This document shows positions 32,307-43,644 of a stretch of 64,000 nucleotides of DNA, in pieces. The notes below the pieces were generated by a model that made no database searches, was not told the origin of the DNA, and saw only the letters and a program-made list of their open reading frames with translations. The stretch lies in assembly GCA_033239125.1 (NCBI GenBank), contig BSWB01000001.1, forward strand, positions 55,705,501 to 55,769,500. Reading direction: 5' to 3'. Both the position numbers and the translations under genes were made by a program. This stretch comes from Fagopyrum homotropicum (Eukaryota > Streptophyta > Magnoliopsida > Caryophyllales > Polygonaceae). Position 1 is the first letter of the stretch. Each line of letters begins with the position of its first letter.

Positions 32307-34067
32307 TGTTCGCTCCAAAAGGTGTGTGCAAGCTTTAATATTTATAACCCAAGAAGTATGCTTGAACAATATGCGAACCCGTAGTGTACAGATCAATTGT
32401 AATAAAAGCAAGAATTCCAAGGGTCGAACACAAGGACTATGGTGAAACAAAGTACGGTAATCAGGTTGTCAAATAACCACAAGCAATTAAAGCAATCAAA
32501 GATGATATAAATATCAGATAAAGGGAATGCGGATTCATGGGATTAAAGCATACAGTTGTGGTTCCGACTCAAGATCTCAAAGGATAACGTGGACAAAGCT
32601 GAGGTTTGCAAAGGGAAGGTGTTTCTAAAGTGGGAATAGATCACATGGTAAGTCTCAGTACTCACTATCCCAAACCAAAGATCCTCTCACCGGGTAAGTC
32701 TCAAGGTACTAAGGAAAGGAACTATAATCTCAAGCCAACACACCACCTAAGGGAATAGAATCAACCTTTACCGGGTAAGTCTCAGGCTAACTCACAAAGA
32801 TGGGATGAAGGCACACTAAAACCCCAATAAAAGATAAACCTTTATTACCTACACTCATGATCTTGGGTAAACAAACAAAGGAATCACCAGGTAATTCTCA
32901 TCCTAGGCTTGCATTGAACCAGGAAAGGTATAACAAGGATAGGATTTGGCAAACTGAAACTCTTAACTCGGATAAGGTTCAGGAAAGGTTCACCTCGTTT
33001 AGTTATATTTCATCCCGGCCGGTATGTTCAATGACTGACCGAGGTGTTCTACGGTTAAGGTAAAGACTCAAGCTTTCAGGGTCCTGCTGGGATTAAGATC
33101 ATTCTATCATCGTCTTTCCCACAACATTCAGCCAATCACCCTAGAATCGTATAAAGAACTTAGCCAACAATTATCATAATAACAATAATCAAATATATAA
33201 GAAAGGAAACAATATTCGAACAAGAAAACCTTAAGGCAAAGGTCTCAATAACTCAATGAATCAAACAAACAATCAGCGTTCCTCAATCACAAATTAGAAA
33301 ACACAACAAAACCAAACCAACTAAGGAAATCTTATAAACTTCCTTCAAAGCAAACTTCAACTTGATTCCGTCCTTCTTTGAACTTCAACCTTCAAAACTT
33401 CCTTCAAAACTTTTCAGAAAATCCTCCAAAAAATCAGTGATCCGAAGATGATCCAAGGATGCTCCAAGCATGGTTAAATTGTAGAAAATCCAACCCTTTA
33501 TATAGAAAAATTATCATTTAAAGATAAAATATCTCAAAAAGATAATTTCCTAGAAAATATATTCATATCTCTCAAAATTATCAGCCAATTATAATATCTT
33601 CCTTCCAGAAATCCATCCAAAAATATGTGATATTCTCTTTGCAAAAATAGAAGATCTCAGCCAAAAATAAAGATCTTGTCGACGGGAAGGTGTTCGCCTC
33701 GGTCAAGACGCTCCTCAAGATCACCTCTGTCGAGGTGATACTATAGTGGACTGAGGTGAATCTCAGCTGAATGTATATCATCTCGAATCTGGTCCAAAAT
33801 CAATCCTCTTAATCATTTCCATGCTTCTTGAGATCCTCTTAAAGCTCCAGAATGTAGCTTCAATGACTCTTTAGCTTCCTTAGCTCCATTTCGGTTCAAA
33901 ACGTGCCTTTTTCACTACAATTACAACGAAACTAGGTGTAGACCTCGATTCCCGCAAAGGTAGACAAAAGAACAATATAATAAAAGAATATACATCTATA
34001 CATGCAGATTCATGAAGATAAAACGTCTAAACCAATCCTAAAATATAGACTATAATACATGCTATCA
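32307..34067 (-). mobile_element. Solo LTR, family E type, diverged
   Basis: 1,761 bp on the reverse strand, TGATAGCATG (right) to GGAGCGAACA (left), flanked by GAGAG (32302-32306) and GAAAG (34068-34072), a target repeat with one mismatch. It keeps the CCGGGTAAGTCTC repeats (e.g. 32689, 32771) and degraded CACCTCG-type cassettes near 32990-33050 and 33690-33750. No internal region. Confidence 0.88.
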
Positions 34068-34137
34068 GAAAGTATGTGTATACCTCGGCATATGGGTCCG
34101 AGAGGATTTGGGATCATGCAAGTTTTGGGACAAAACT

Positions 34138-34150
34138 TGTTTTTAGGGGA
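34138..34150 (+). other. Polypurine tract of element K
   Basis: A T-run followed by AGGGGAG directly before the 3' LTR start; the exact LTR start could be 34152, 34154 or 34157. Confidence 0.6.
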
Positions 34151-34198
34151 GTGTGATGTAAGAACTTTAGTTTTTAGGAGCTGAGTGTGCTGAGACGG

Positions 34199-34373
34199 AA
34201 CCCAGCCGCCCATGCGGGTCCAGCGGGCCGCCCCTGCGGGTCCAGTGGGCCGCCCCTGCGGGTCCAGTGGGCCGCCCCTGCGGGTCCAGTGGGCCGCCCC
34301 TGCGGGTCCAGTGGGCCGCCCCTGCGGGTCCAGTGGGCCGCCCCTGCGTGTCCTGTGGTCCGCCCCTGCGGTC
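34199..34373 (+). repeat. 22-bp tandem array, upstream position of K LTR
   Basis: Seven to eight units of 22 bp centred on CCGCCCCTGCGGG (CCGC and GCGG are inverted). Outer copies are degraded. It lies about 40-210 bp before the TATA-like site. A 166-residue Gly/Pro-rich open frame on the reverse strand is a by-product of this array. Confidence 0.9.
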
Positions 34374-34883
34374 TTTGTTAACTTTGACCCGTGCTTTATG
34401 CTGGCTTCCTTTATAAGCTTCCCTTGCTTCCTGATGAGGGTTTCCTTCATCTTCTCCATCCTTCTACTCCTCACGTTCATCTTCTTTTCTTCCTCTCTTC
34501 CTTTGATCATCTCCTTGGTGCTTCTTTGGATCTTGTGTGAGTATTGAGAGAGTTGTTGAGCTTGGATCTTGGATTGTTGATGATATAGGTAATCCTGAGC
34601 TATGGAGAGCCAGCTGAGGTTGTGTGGATGTTGATCTTCCCTTCTATTTAGGTTCCACTTGTTGTGAGTTCTTCTTTCTTCTTCTTTCTTCTTCTTTGTT
34701 TCTTCTTTTCTTCCTCTTCCTCTTCAATTTAAAATTCACAAGCTTAGGCTTGTGCGTGGACCTTTCCTGTACATTTTGATGCTCATGTATGTATACATAT
34801 GTGTATGTTTGGTTATTGGTTGATGAAGAGGTGAAGAAGAGAAAGTGAAGGATTGAAAAGAAGTCGGGGTTCAGCTTCTGCAC

Positions 34884-34975
34884 ACCAGCCGCCCCTGCGC
34901 CTGAGCTGAGCCGCCCCTGCGCCTGGGTTGAGCCGCCCTTGCGCCTAGGTTGGTCCGCCCCTGCGCCTCACTGGT
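34884..34975 (+). repeat. 22-bp tandem array, downstream position of K LTR
   Basis: Four units with core CCGCCCCTGCGCCT at 22-bp steps, the same core as the upstream array with a different spacer. About 475-565 bp after the TATA-like site. Confidence 0.88.
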
Positions 34976-36058
34976 GCAGTGACCTTGCGCCTCTTGTTTC
35001 CACCGGTGTGTGTCCAAGACATACCTAGTTGGTATGTTTCCTTCCTTCCTTTCCTTTGGCCTTGGCTTTAGACATGGCTAGGCTAGGATGGTTAATTTTG
35101 AGCTTGATGAGATTTATGTTGAGGATGTGCCTTAGGCACTTGTATATGTTGAGGATTTGAGGTTTAGATGCGAGTTATGGTTGGTTATGGTTATGAGGTG
35201 TAGGGTATGCTGGCTTTCTTTGCAGCGTTTGATATTGTGTATGCCTTGCTTATGTAGGCGTTGATCATTTCCTCGAGGGGAAACTGTGACGTGGTACAGA
35301 TTATGAATCTTCTAGGTAAGAGCATAGGATTTACTTAGCGAGCAGTTGTTGACTTGGGTGTTTGTAATGGTTGTTTGTGTGTGCATATGATTGTTGAATT
35401 TATAACCTAAACCGCACTAGGATGACCACTTCATTACCTTATATGGCCCAAGTGTATTGTAACCGGGCGCTGACCACCTGCTAAAGCTCATCGAGAATGG
35501 AGAAGTTGCTCGGAAGCTAGTAGCTCAGGGGGGAGGTAGATCCCCATGCAAAACCTGGGTTAATGGGGGAAGAGGCGAGGTTCTTTAGGCTCCTCGTGTC
35601 ACAAAAGAAGTTGAATTAGTAATGGAATAACTTAACTAAAGATAATAAATAGTTGTGTGTGGCATTGCATATCGTGATGTGTGGATATATGTTTGTGCTA
35701 TTACTTCATTCTTTTTCATTTCTGTTAGCTAACGGTGTATACCGTATTGTAGATGATCTGCATGTTAGGAAGACTGCAGAGTGAGCCAGATGGGTGATCA
35801 GCCGAGGGCTTCCGTACACTAGGTGGTGCATGGGTTTTTAGGGTGTTTGTACTCAGATGTTTATGGTTGCCGTTTTGATACTCGGTTGTAATATTTAAAC
35901 CCTTTTGATGTACATATTGTACAGTTTTAAGTATTTGGTTTTAATTTATCTGTGCCTTGTTGTAAGATCTAGTGAACTTGTTGTCACGATAGGGTCAAGA
36001 TCCATTGTGAGATCCTAGCCCAGTAGCGCCCCGAGTCCCGCGGATTTGGGGTGTTACA

Positions 36059-37309
36059 GAACCTCTTCGTCATTCTTCAAGGGAAATTGTTCTTAGCAAA
36101 GGTTTTCGATCCCAGCAAGCTCCTCCTCCACCTCCTCCACCTTCTCCGCCTCATACTATTCTAGTTATTCAAGAACAACAACAAAAAAGTTATATTCGCA
36201 TTTGTGAGCGTACCATTATCGCTCCTAGATTTCTAGATATCGATGATTTTGCTTGCCTGAATGTTGTTGATCATCTGAGACTTATGATAGAGCGTGTTCG
36301 ATTTGAGGACTTTGTTGTTTTGAGAGAACCTGCTTATGTTGAGATTACATATAAGTTCTTGAGTTCATTTATGCATGTGCCGAGGATAAAGGTGTGAAGT
36401 TTAGGATGATGAATAAGAATTATGGGATGACAATAGATATGTTTGGTAGTGTCATTGGCTTTCCCGAATCCAATGCAGAAACCGTTCCCGTAGCTATTAA
36501 ACCTAAGGTGTTTTGGTAGAACATTGCTTTGATTGAGGGGAAAGATGATGTTTGGCATGCCGGTGATTCTAAGGAAAAGAATGTATACCATCTTTGCTAG
36601 GACTGAGACGCCGCAAAATATTAAGGCTGATGAGCTTTTTATATTGTGGTGTATGGTGATCGACACAGTGCCGGATACCGCCACTATTGAGCAAGATAGC
36701 TAACAAGAGCAAGGGAGATATTTGTATTGGTGGGTTGGTCACTCACCTTGCAAAGGTGATGGGTTTCGAGTTTTCTGCTTGCACCTTAGCCATTGAGGCT
36801 AAGCTTTTAGAACTTCATCACTTTATCTCTCGTAGGATCCTTATTCCTTGAGGTCGTGGCGCTCCATATGTTGTCATGCCTTGAGAGAAGAGGGCTCCTA
36901 TAGGGATTCCATAAGCTTCCGAATATACCCTTGATGATCTGAGAAATTGAAAGGAGAACTTCCAAGGTATGAATGTGAGTGATTATGATGATGATATAGA
37001 GGTTGTTGAGGGTGAGGTGATGGACACCGGTAGTGATACAGCTGTTACTAGTAAGGCTGAATAAGATGCACATGATGAGGACACAAATGATGACCCTAGC
37101 ATTAGGGTTGTTGATGCAAGATCTAGACGGCACGGGGAGCCTAAGAGGGCACCTCAACACGGATCTCGAGGTAAAGTAGGTACATTCGAGCGCCCTGACA
37201 TGTTTGCAGGTCTTGAGACGACGATGGGAAACTTTGAGGTTTCGGTCAAGGCTATACATGATGATATCCACATCATTGATGGTCGTCTTGATGCGTTTGA
37301 GAGGGACCA
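36059..37309 (+). pseudogene. Decayed Athila-type extra ORF (relic L)
   Basis: Forward remnant of the protein encoded at 6684-8248: a Pro-rich stretch near 36120-36160, then CERTIIAPRFLDIDDFACLNVVDHL and YVEITYKFLSSF, aligning with ERAVIGPRYLLLEDLAPLNIVDDL and YEEITREVVTSF of element B, with several shifts and stops later, and the tail IHDDIHIIDGRLDAFERD. Element K is inserted in it (at 36058) and family G LTRs at its end (37310). Its N-terminal part lies left of K, off the window. Confidence 0.8.
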
Positions 37310-38288
37310 TTATGCGGGGATAAGCCGCAGTTCCCGATCTAGATTGAAAGTCATTAACTAGGATAAAAATCGGGTTGTTCTGGGGAATAAATCAGCCGAT
37401 TTATTTGAGGAACAGGTCAATTTTTCGATGAACTCAGAATACGGATTAGTGGATGATATAGAAAGATAAGAAGGTGATAATGGAATGATAAATGAAAGAG
37501 ATGTAGGAAGATAGGAATATCATAAGACTTGCAAAGAACCTTGAACTCAATTGGATCAAAACTCTTAACAAAGAATTATCTTTCACCCTTCCTTCTTTAA
37601 CCTTACACAAGTCTTCTAGATAAGACAAGCACAAGGAGGGACTAGTGTGACTTGTGGCACCAACCTTCAAAAAGATTAACACACACAAGAACAACCTAGC
37701 AAAGATTCAAAACTTTTCCACCAAAACTCTCCCTTTGATTGAATAGAAATGATAAAATGCAAACCCCGTGAGCGAAGTCACAAGTATCTCACAATAACGT
37801 GGAAATCAATAATCACAACTCAGATAACTAACAATCTCCCCTCTAAGATTATTTATAAGGAAAATCTTCTATCTAACTCATAAAAGATATCTTTTAAAAA
37901 ATAATCTAGAAAAGATATCTTTAAAAGATAAAAAAAAAAAACCTATCCCAACGATAGGATCAATAACCAACAATTTCCTGAAGATTGTTTGAGAGCTTTA
38001 ACGAAATAAAAAATAAAATATAGCTGCCAATTTTAAAAGATCTTTGGCCGGATCTTCTAGATGCGTCAGAAGACAAAAATCGACTAGGAAAATTGACCGA
38101 TTTACTTCATTTGTTTAGGTCAATTTTCTTGAGAGATAAATCGGTTGATTTTCTTCATATGTGTAGCTCGATTTCATCATCTCCAACTCTCCTTGATCTT
38201 CCTTGATGATGTCTCCTCTCGGATCCTTTTAGCCCTTGATTTAATGACGGGTCCTTGTATGATAAGTGTCGAGGATGGTCCCACATCA
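37310..38288 (-). mobile_element. Solo LTR 1 of family G
   Basis: About 979 bp, reverse strand; relative of 22949-24006. Flanks GACCA (37305-37309) and GACTA (38289-38293) look like a target repeat with one mismatch. The left terminus reads TT instead of TG. Downstream-type cassette near 37360-37425. Confidence 0.8.
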
Positions 38289-38296
38289 GACTACTT

Positions 38297-39264
38297 TGAT
38301 GTGGGGATAAGCCGTAGTTCCCGATCTAGATTGAAAGTCCTTAACTAGGATAAAAATCGGGTGGTTCTAGGAAATAAATCGGCCGATTTATTTGAGGAAC
38401 AATTCAATTTTTCAATAAACTCAAAGTACAGATTAGTGAATGATATGGAAAGATAAGAAGGTGATTATGGAATGATAAATGAAAGAGATGTAGGAAGATA
38501 GGACTATCATAAGAATTGTAAAGAACCTTGAACACAATTGAATCAAACCCTCAAAGAATTATCTTTCACCCTTTCTTCTTTAACCTTACACAAGCCTTCT
38601 AGATAAGACAAGCACAAGGAGGGACCAGTTTGACTTGTAGCACCAACCTTCAAAAAGATTAATACACACAAGAACAGCCTAGGAAAGAATCACAACTTTT
38701 CAACCAAAACTCTCCATTTGATTGAATAGAAATGATAAAACGCAAACTCCGTGAGCGAAGTCACAAGTATCTCACAATAATGTGGAAACCAATAATCGCA
38801 ATTAGCTAACTAATAATCTCCCCCTCTAAGACTATTTATAAGGGAGATCTACTATCTAACTAATAAAAGATATATTTTTAAAGATAATCTAGAAAAGATA
38901 TCTTTACAAGATAAAAAAAAACGATCCCAAACATAGGATCAAAAACCAACAATTCCTTAAGATTGTTTGAGAGCTTTAAGGAAAAATAAACGATAATTTC
39001 AAAATTTAAAATTATATCTTTGGCCGGATCTTCTAGATGCATCAAAAGACAAAAATCGACTAGGAAAATTGACCGATTTTCTTCATGTACGTGTTAGGTC
39101 GATTTTTCTTAGAGATAAATAGGTTTTTCTTCATATGTGTAGGTCGATTTCTTCATCTCCAACTCTCCTTGATCTTCCTTGATGATGTCTCCTCTCGGAT
39201 CCCTTTAGCCCTTGATCTAGTGATGGGTCTTTGTATGATAGGTGTCGAGGATGGTTCCACATCA
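38297..39264 (-). mobile_element. LTR 2 of family G, adjacent to LTR 1
   Basis: About 968 bp, same orientation as LTR 1 and only 8 bp from it (GACTACTT). Ends TGATGTGGGG (left) and CCACATCA (right). No matching 5-bp repeat found on its right side (GATCG). Cassette AAATCGGCCGATTT near 38376-38390. Confidence 0.8.
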
Positions 39265-39349
39265 GATCGTCTCCACCAACACGGATGATGGACGACATGT
39301 ACCGCCAGCAGTTTGGAGGACATGTACCGCCAAAAGTTTGGGCAGACAT
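39265..39349 (+). pseudogene. Tail of an Athila-type extra ORF
   Basis: Short stretch encoding DDMYRQQFGG, matching the C-terminus of the element B protein (RDVYRQQFGRF). A 22-bp segment starting GACATGTACCGCCA is repeated in tandem (about 39291 and 39317). Likely the end of relic L beyond the family G LTRs. Confidence 0.55.
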
Positions 39350-39860
39350 TCGAAGACAAATAGCTTTAAATTTATAACTAAGAATAAAAGAAATAGTGAA
39401 CCCGCAGTGTACGGATCAATCGCAATAAAGACAAATATTCCAAGGTCGATCACAAGGACTGTGGTGAAATCAAGCAGGTAAGTCAACTAGATAAGATTCT
39501 TGCAATAACAAAGAACAAATCGAAGCAATCAACGAAGATATACCAATAAAGGAGAATGCAGATTCTAGAGATCGCAATGTCAAGTTGTCGTTTTCGATTC
39601 AAGACTCTTAAAGGTTCATGGACAAGGCTGGGGTTGCAAAGGTAAGGTGTTTCTCCGATGGGTTATATTACAGGGGAGGTCTCACTGTCCACTATCACTA
39701 ACCAAAGATCCTTTTACCGGGTAAGTCTCAAGGAACTAGGGAGAGGACATAAACTCAAACCAATAACTTGACCTATGGGAATAGAACTAACCTTTACTAG
39801 GTAAGTCTCAAGTTAACTCACAAAGGTAGGATGAAGGCACACTCATACCTAACAAAGGAT
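39350..39860 (-). mobile_element. LTR relic, family A/E type, partial
   Basis: Reverse-strand 3' portion of an LTR recognised by the GAACCCGCAGTGTACGGATC end region and by ACCGGGTAAGTCTC repeats (e.g. 39716). It stops where a K-type LTR begins at 39862; the rest is missing. Confidence 0.7.
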
Positions 39861-39861
39861 G

Positions 39862-40205
39862 TGTAATATCCATAGCTTTTTAGGGATCCCACCCCTGCGT
39901 CATTATTTGGTCGCAGGTGCGGCGCCGCCCCCACGGCTCTGATGGTCCACCCCCACGGTTTTGATATCGGGCGCCACCTTCTTTGACCATCTGCTTTTTC
40001 CTTTGCTTCCTCTTTAAGTCTATATTTCCTCTCTTCTGATGAGGGTTTTCCATGTTCTTCTCTAGACTCTATCTCCTCATCACGTTCTTATTTCCTCCTT
40101 CTTCTTCTCCTTGGGTTCTTTCCTTGGTTCTTCTTTGAAGTTCTTCAAGTGTGAGCTTTGGTTGTGTTTGCTGATGGATGAGATAATGTTGTTGTTGATG
40201 TTTTT
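39862..40205 (+). mobile_element. K-type LTR fragment
   Basis: Starts TGTAATATCC and resembles the first part of the K 3' LTR (34157-34600): GC-rich phrases with CCGCCCCCACGG, the CTTCCTCTTTAAGTC region and CTGATGAGGGTTTTCC. Broken off near 40205 next to a reverse Athila relic. Confidence 0.65.
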
Positions 40206-40930
40206 GGTTTTTTACGGAGTCTTTGTTCTTGCGAACATCGTCTCGCTAAGGATGCGGTGTGCCAACTTGAAGGAGAGATTATAAATACTATTCTCCTTCG
40301 AGTTACTAGCTCTCCACCAATCAATTCCTCCTTGTCCAACGGATATACTCTCCCAAAACCCGCTAGGACTAACACTTCTAGGGAAGGTACCTGCAGACAA
40401 AGCTGGAAACCCAAACATGCTCCCAAATACAGCAATTGGATACTCATAACTTTTGTTCGGCGGTCTAAATTTCACTTTTCTCTCCCTAGGGTCATGTTTG
40501 AACGGACTCAAGAATTCTAAGGTAATTTACACAAATGCATCCTCTCTAATCCGTACAAAATAGGTTAAACTTATCCTTTCAATCATCCAATCTATATCCT
40601 CTCTAACATTCAGTATATCCAATTCATCAATCACAACATGTCGAGGAGGAATAATTGGGCGAGTTAAAAGACGATCGTACCTTTTTTGTGCTTTTCTTGA
40701 ATTACCGGAAGTCGAGGAAGGGTTGGGGGAGCAGGTTGGGAAGGATGGGAAGAAGAACCCCTCCTTGGAATCAAAGACCTTGAAGATCGACATAGGGAAT
40801 CCATTCCATAAGGAAAAATAGGGTTGTTCTTCAGAGGAAATATGTCAATTTTTCTAAAAAAGGTCGATTTGTCGACTAAGTTGACGAATCGGTCGATTTT
40901 GTAAAGGTTTCGTCCAATATTAGCTTCCAA
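40206..40930 (-). pseudogene. Decayed Athila-type extra ORF (relic M)
   Basis: Reverse strand. From right to left: PTLPRLPVIQEK, LTRPIIPPRHVVIDELDILNVREDIDWMIERISLTYF, then KSYEYPIAVFGSMFGFPALSAGTFPRSVS and FKLAHRILSETMFARTKTP, matching the same order in element B'. A middle segment is deleted and the C-terminal third is missing at the 40205 junction. Confidence 0.75.
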
Positions 40931-41400
40931 AAGCGTCCTTAGGTTGTTTCTATTCTACTCAGCACAACAATATGAACCAAACAACACCCAAAAAACTAAA
41001 GAAAATCGGCCGATTTTCTAGGGCGGTTTTTTCATCGGCTTGCTTTTTCTACTTTCTCGTCCACTTACACTAAGAATCGACCGATTTTTCTAGGAGGGGT
41101 CAATTTTTAGGTCGATATTGCTCTTGACTTGTGAAAAATGGGTTGAATTAAATAAATTTAATCACATAAATCAACCGATTTTCTTCAGTTGGTCAATTTA
41201 TCTATTTTTCGTCCTTCATTCCTTTCTAAGTGCATTTCTTCGTTCTTACTTCATCAAAATCTCGATCTTATGTCCATTATTGTTCTTCTTTGAGACAGTA
41301 CCTAGGTTTTGTCATCAACGATGCAAGAAAAACCCGGAGCATACCAATGAAAAACAAAAAATCTAATCTAATTAAACTAAGAAAAAGGGAAAAGACATTA
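40931..41400 (-). other. Non-coding spacer of relic M with cassettes
   Basis: No gene. Contains AAAATCGGCCGATTTT at 41002-41017, AATCGACCGATTTT near 41074 and half-sites near 40850-40900 and 41160. This is the pol-to-extra-ORF spacer, the place where elements B and B' carry the CCACGGCCGTGG flavour. Confidence 0.65.
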
Positions 41401-41670
41401 AAGTACCTTGGGTTGCCTCCCAAAAAGTGCTTGGTTTAAGGTTGCTAGGTGGACCTATCTCCCTCGATGATCATTTAAGAAGAATAAGAGCAATGTCCTC
41501 AACCGGAACATCCGGCGTGTATTTCTTTAACCGATGGCCGTTAACTTTGAAACTTCCGCGATGTTCACCCCATACTTGAACTGCACCATGGGGAAATACA
41601 TGATTTATAGTATAAGGTCCTGTTTAGCGAGATTTAAACTTACTTGGAAATAGCCGAAGTCCTCAACCGG
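41401..41670 (-). pseudogene. Integrase C-terminal fragment and hairpin block of relic M
   Basis: Reverse strand. The post-pol hairpin (41407-41424) is followed, going right, by the end of an Athila pol with degraded frame: matches to the [14 protein letters not shown] and FLIKRIFP region of element B'. Junction with a forward LTR near 41671-41690. Confidence 0.7.
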
Positions 41671-41689
41671 GACTGCGACAGATTTGATT

Positions 41690-42394
41690 AATTCAGTGAT
41701 TGAGACCTTTGTGTTAAGGTTTTCTTGTTTAAATATTAATTCCTTTCTTACAAATTTGATTATTGTTATCATGGTGATTGTTGGCTACGTTTCTTATGCT
41801 ATTCTAGGGTGATTCCTTTGCTTGTTTACCTAAGATCATGAGTGTACATAATAAAGGTTTATCCTTTATTGGAGTTTGAGTGTGCCTTCATCCCATCTTT
41901 GTGAGTTAGCTTTAGACTTACCCGGTAAAGGTTGATTCTATTCCCTTGGGTGGTGTGTTGGTTTGAGATTATAGTTCCTTTCCTTAAGTACCTTGAGACT
42001 TACCCGGTAATAGGAGCTTCGGTTTGGGATAGTGAGTAGTGAGACTTACCCGGTGAGCTATTCCCACCTTAGAAACACCTTCCATTTGCAAGCCTTAGCT
42101 TTGTCCATGTCATCTTTTGAGATCTTGAGTCGGAACCACAATTGGATGCTTTAATCCCTAGAATCCGCATTCCCTTTATCTGACTTTTATATCACCTTTG
42201 ATTGCTTTAATTTGTTGTTAATAGTTATTTGACAACCTGATTTTCGATCTTTGTTTCACCATAGTCCCTGTGATCGGCCCTTGGAATTCTTGCTTTTATT
42301 ACAATTGATTTGTACACTATGGGTTTACATATTGTTCAAGCATACTTTTTGGGTTATAAATTTTAAACCTTGTACACACCTTTTGGAGCGAATA
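41690..42394 (+). mobile_element. LTR relic N, family E type, 3' part
   Basis: Forward fragment with ACTTACCCGGTAA repeats (41925, 41996, 42043), the AATAAAGG/CCTTTATT hairpin near 41850 and an end GGAGCGAATA (TA instead of CA). Its left part is missing. Confidence 0.75.
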
Positions 42395-43600
42395 ATTAGC
42401 TAGAGATCTAAGGAAAGGAACTATAATTACAAACCAACCACTCAACCTAGGGGAATAGAAGTAACCATCACCGGATAAGTCCCAGGTTAACTCACAAAGG
42501 CAAGGGGAAGGAACACTCGAACATAATAGAGGGTGTTGAGTCCTTTATTACCAAGAATTCATCATCGTTGGCAACCAAGAAAGGGAATCACCGGGTAAGT
42601 CGCTTCCCAACTTGGATATAGGTTAGGAAGGTTCAACAAGGCTAGGGTTTAAGCAATCGTTAACCAAGGTTTAAGGATAAAGCATCAAAGGTACGACAGA
42701 AGGAAAATCGGGTTGTTCATGTATGAAAATAGGCCGATTTTCTACGAAGAACATGGCGATTTTTCTTCTCTACAAGGGTAAAGACAACTCTCATGATCCA
42801 ATCTCGACGTGAGGTTCATTCAATCATTATCCAAACCACAACGTTCAACCAATAATCGCAAAGGTTTTAGCCAATAACACACATGATTAAATCAAGAAAT
42901 AAATATAAATCCAGAAAGTAAAGAAAAAGGCGAATCTTGAAATAAAAGCAAGAATCCTTAAGAGAGGTCTTTCAATATCAAAAACTAAATTAAAGCAAAA
43001 GAAACTAAAACTAAGAATAACTCAAAGAACTTCACTTAATGTCTTTAATCTTGAATCTCGAATCTCGAATGTGTTTCTCCTCTCCTTCCTTCCTGCTTCC
43101 TAGGGTTCTTGATCTCCAACTAAGTGTTTTTGGATGTCTTTAGAAGCTGCAAGACGTCCCTTATTTATAGAAGAAAGCTAGGGTTTCAAATCTTATCTTT
43201 TGAAGACTTCTTGTTAAAGATCGGGTGATTTGGATAGAAATCGGTCGATCTTTGGAAAAATCGGTCGATCTTCTTTATATGTTGAACCAATCTTTCCTCT
43301 CTGCAGTGTGTTATCTTTTAGCTCCGTCTTCTATCTTTTTTTATGGTATCTTGTCATATAGTTTCCTGTCTTTTAAGCTTCTTAATGATCCACCATGCTG
43401 CTTAGACCAGTATGATCCATTTTCGCATCCAAACTCCACCATTTTGCCTACAATTACATCAAGAACTCGTGTAGACCTCTATTCTTGAAATGTATATGAA
43501 TATGGACTTAAAGGCTACCGAATCTTGTCAAATGTATGTAAAACTAAAGTGAAATACTCGCAATATGCATGACTATGATAGCTCATAATTCATGTCATCA
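42395..43600 (-). mobile_element. LTR relic O, partial
   Basis: Reverse LTR, start TGATGACATG at its right end (43600). Contains CCGGGTAAGTC words (42596) and two degraded TCGGCCGA-type cassettes (about 42700-42765 and 43215-43275). Left end truncated by relic N. Confidence 0.7.
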
Positions 43601-43644
43601 ATATTTGTGATAGTAAACTTAGTTTTAAAATAATCAATACTATA

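Larger units (their letters stand above)
34157..36058 (+). mobile_element. 3' LTR of element K
   Basis: About 1,902 bp, TGTAAGAACT to GGTGTTACA, with TGTAA and TTACA as terminal inverted repeats. Contains two GC-rich arrays (34199-34373 and 34884-34975), a TATA-like TTATAAG at 34411-34417 between them and the part (35130-36058) shared with the 5' LTR remnant. Right flank GAACC. It is inserted in an old Athila extra-ORF copy. Confidence 0.85.

Noticed and set aside
34199..34373. CRISPR-like array
   Set aside because: Period of 22 bp with near-identical spacers is an ordinary tandem repeat, and the DNA is plant.
34010..34510. 166-residue reverse frame rich in Gly/Pro/Arg
   Set aside because: It is the translation of the 22-bp tandem array in the K LTR; no relative elsewhere and it crosses LTR boundaries.
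36807..37310. 167-residue reverse frame
   Set aside because: Antisense to the decayed forward extra ORF (relic L); no protein pattern of its own.
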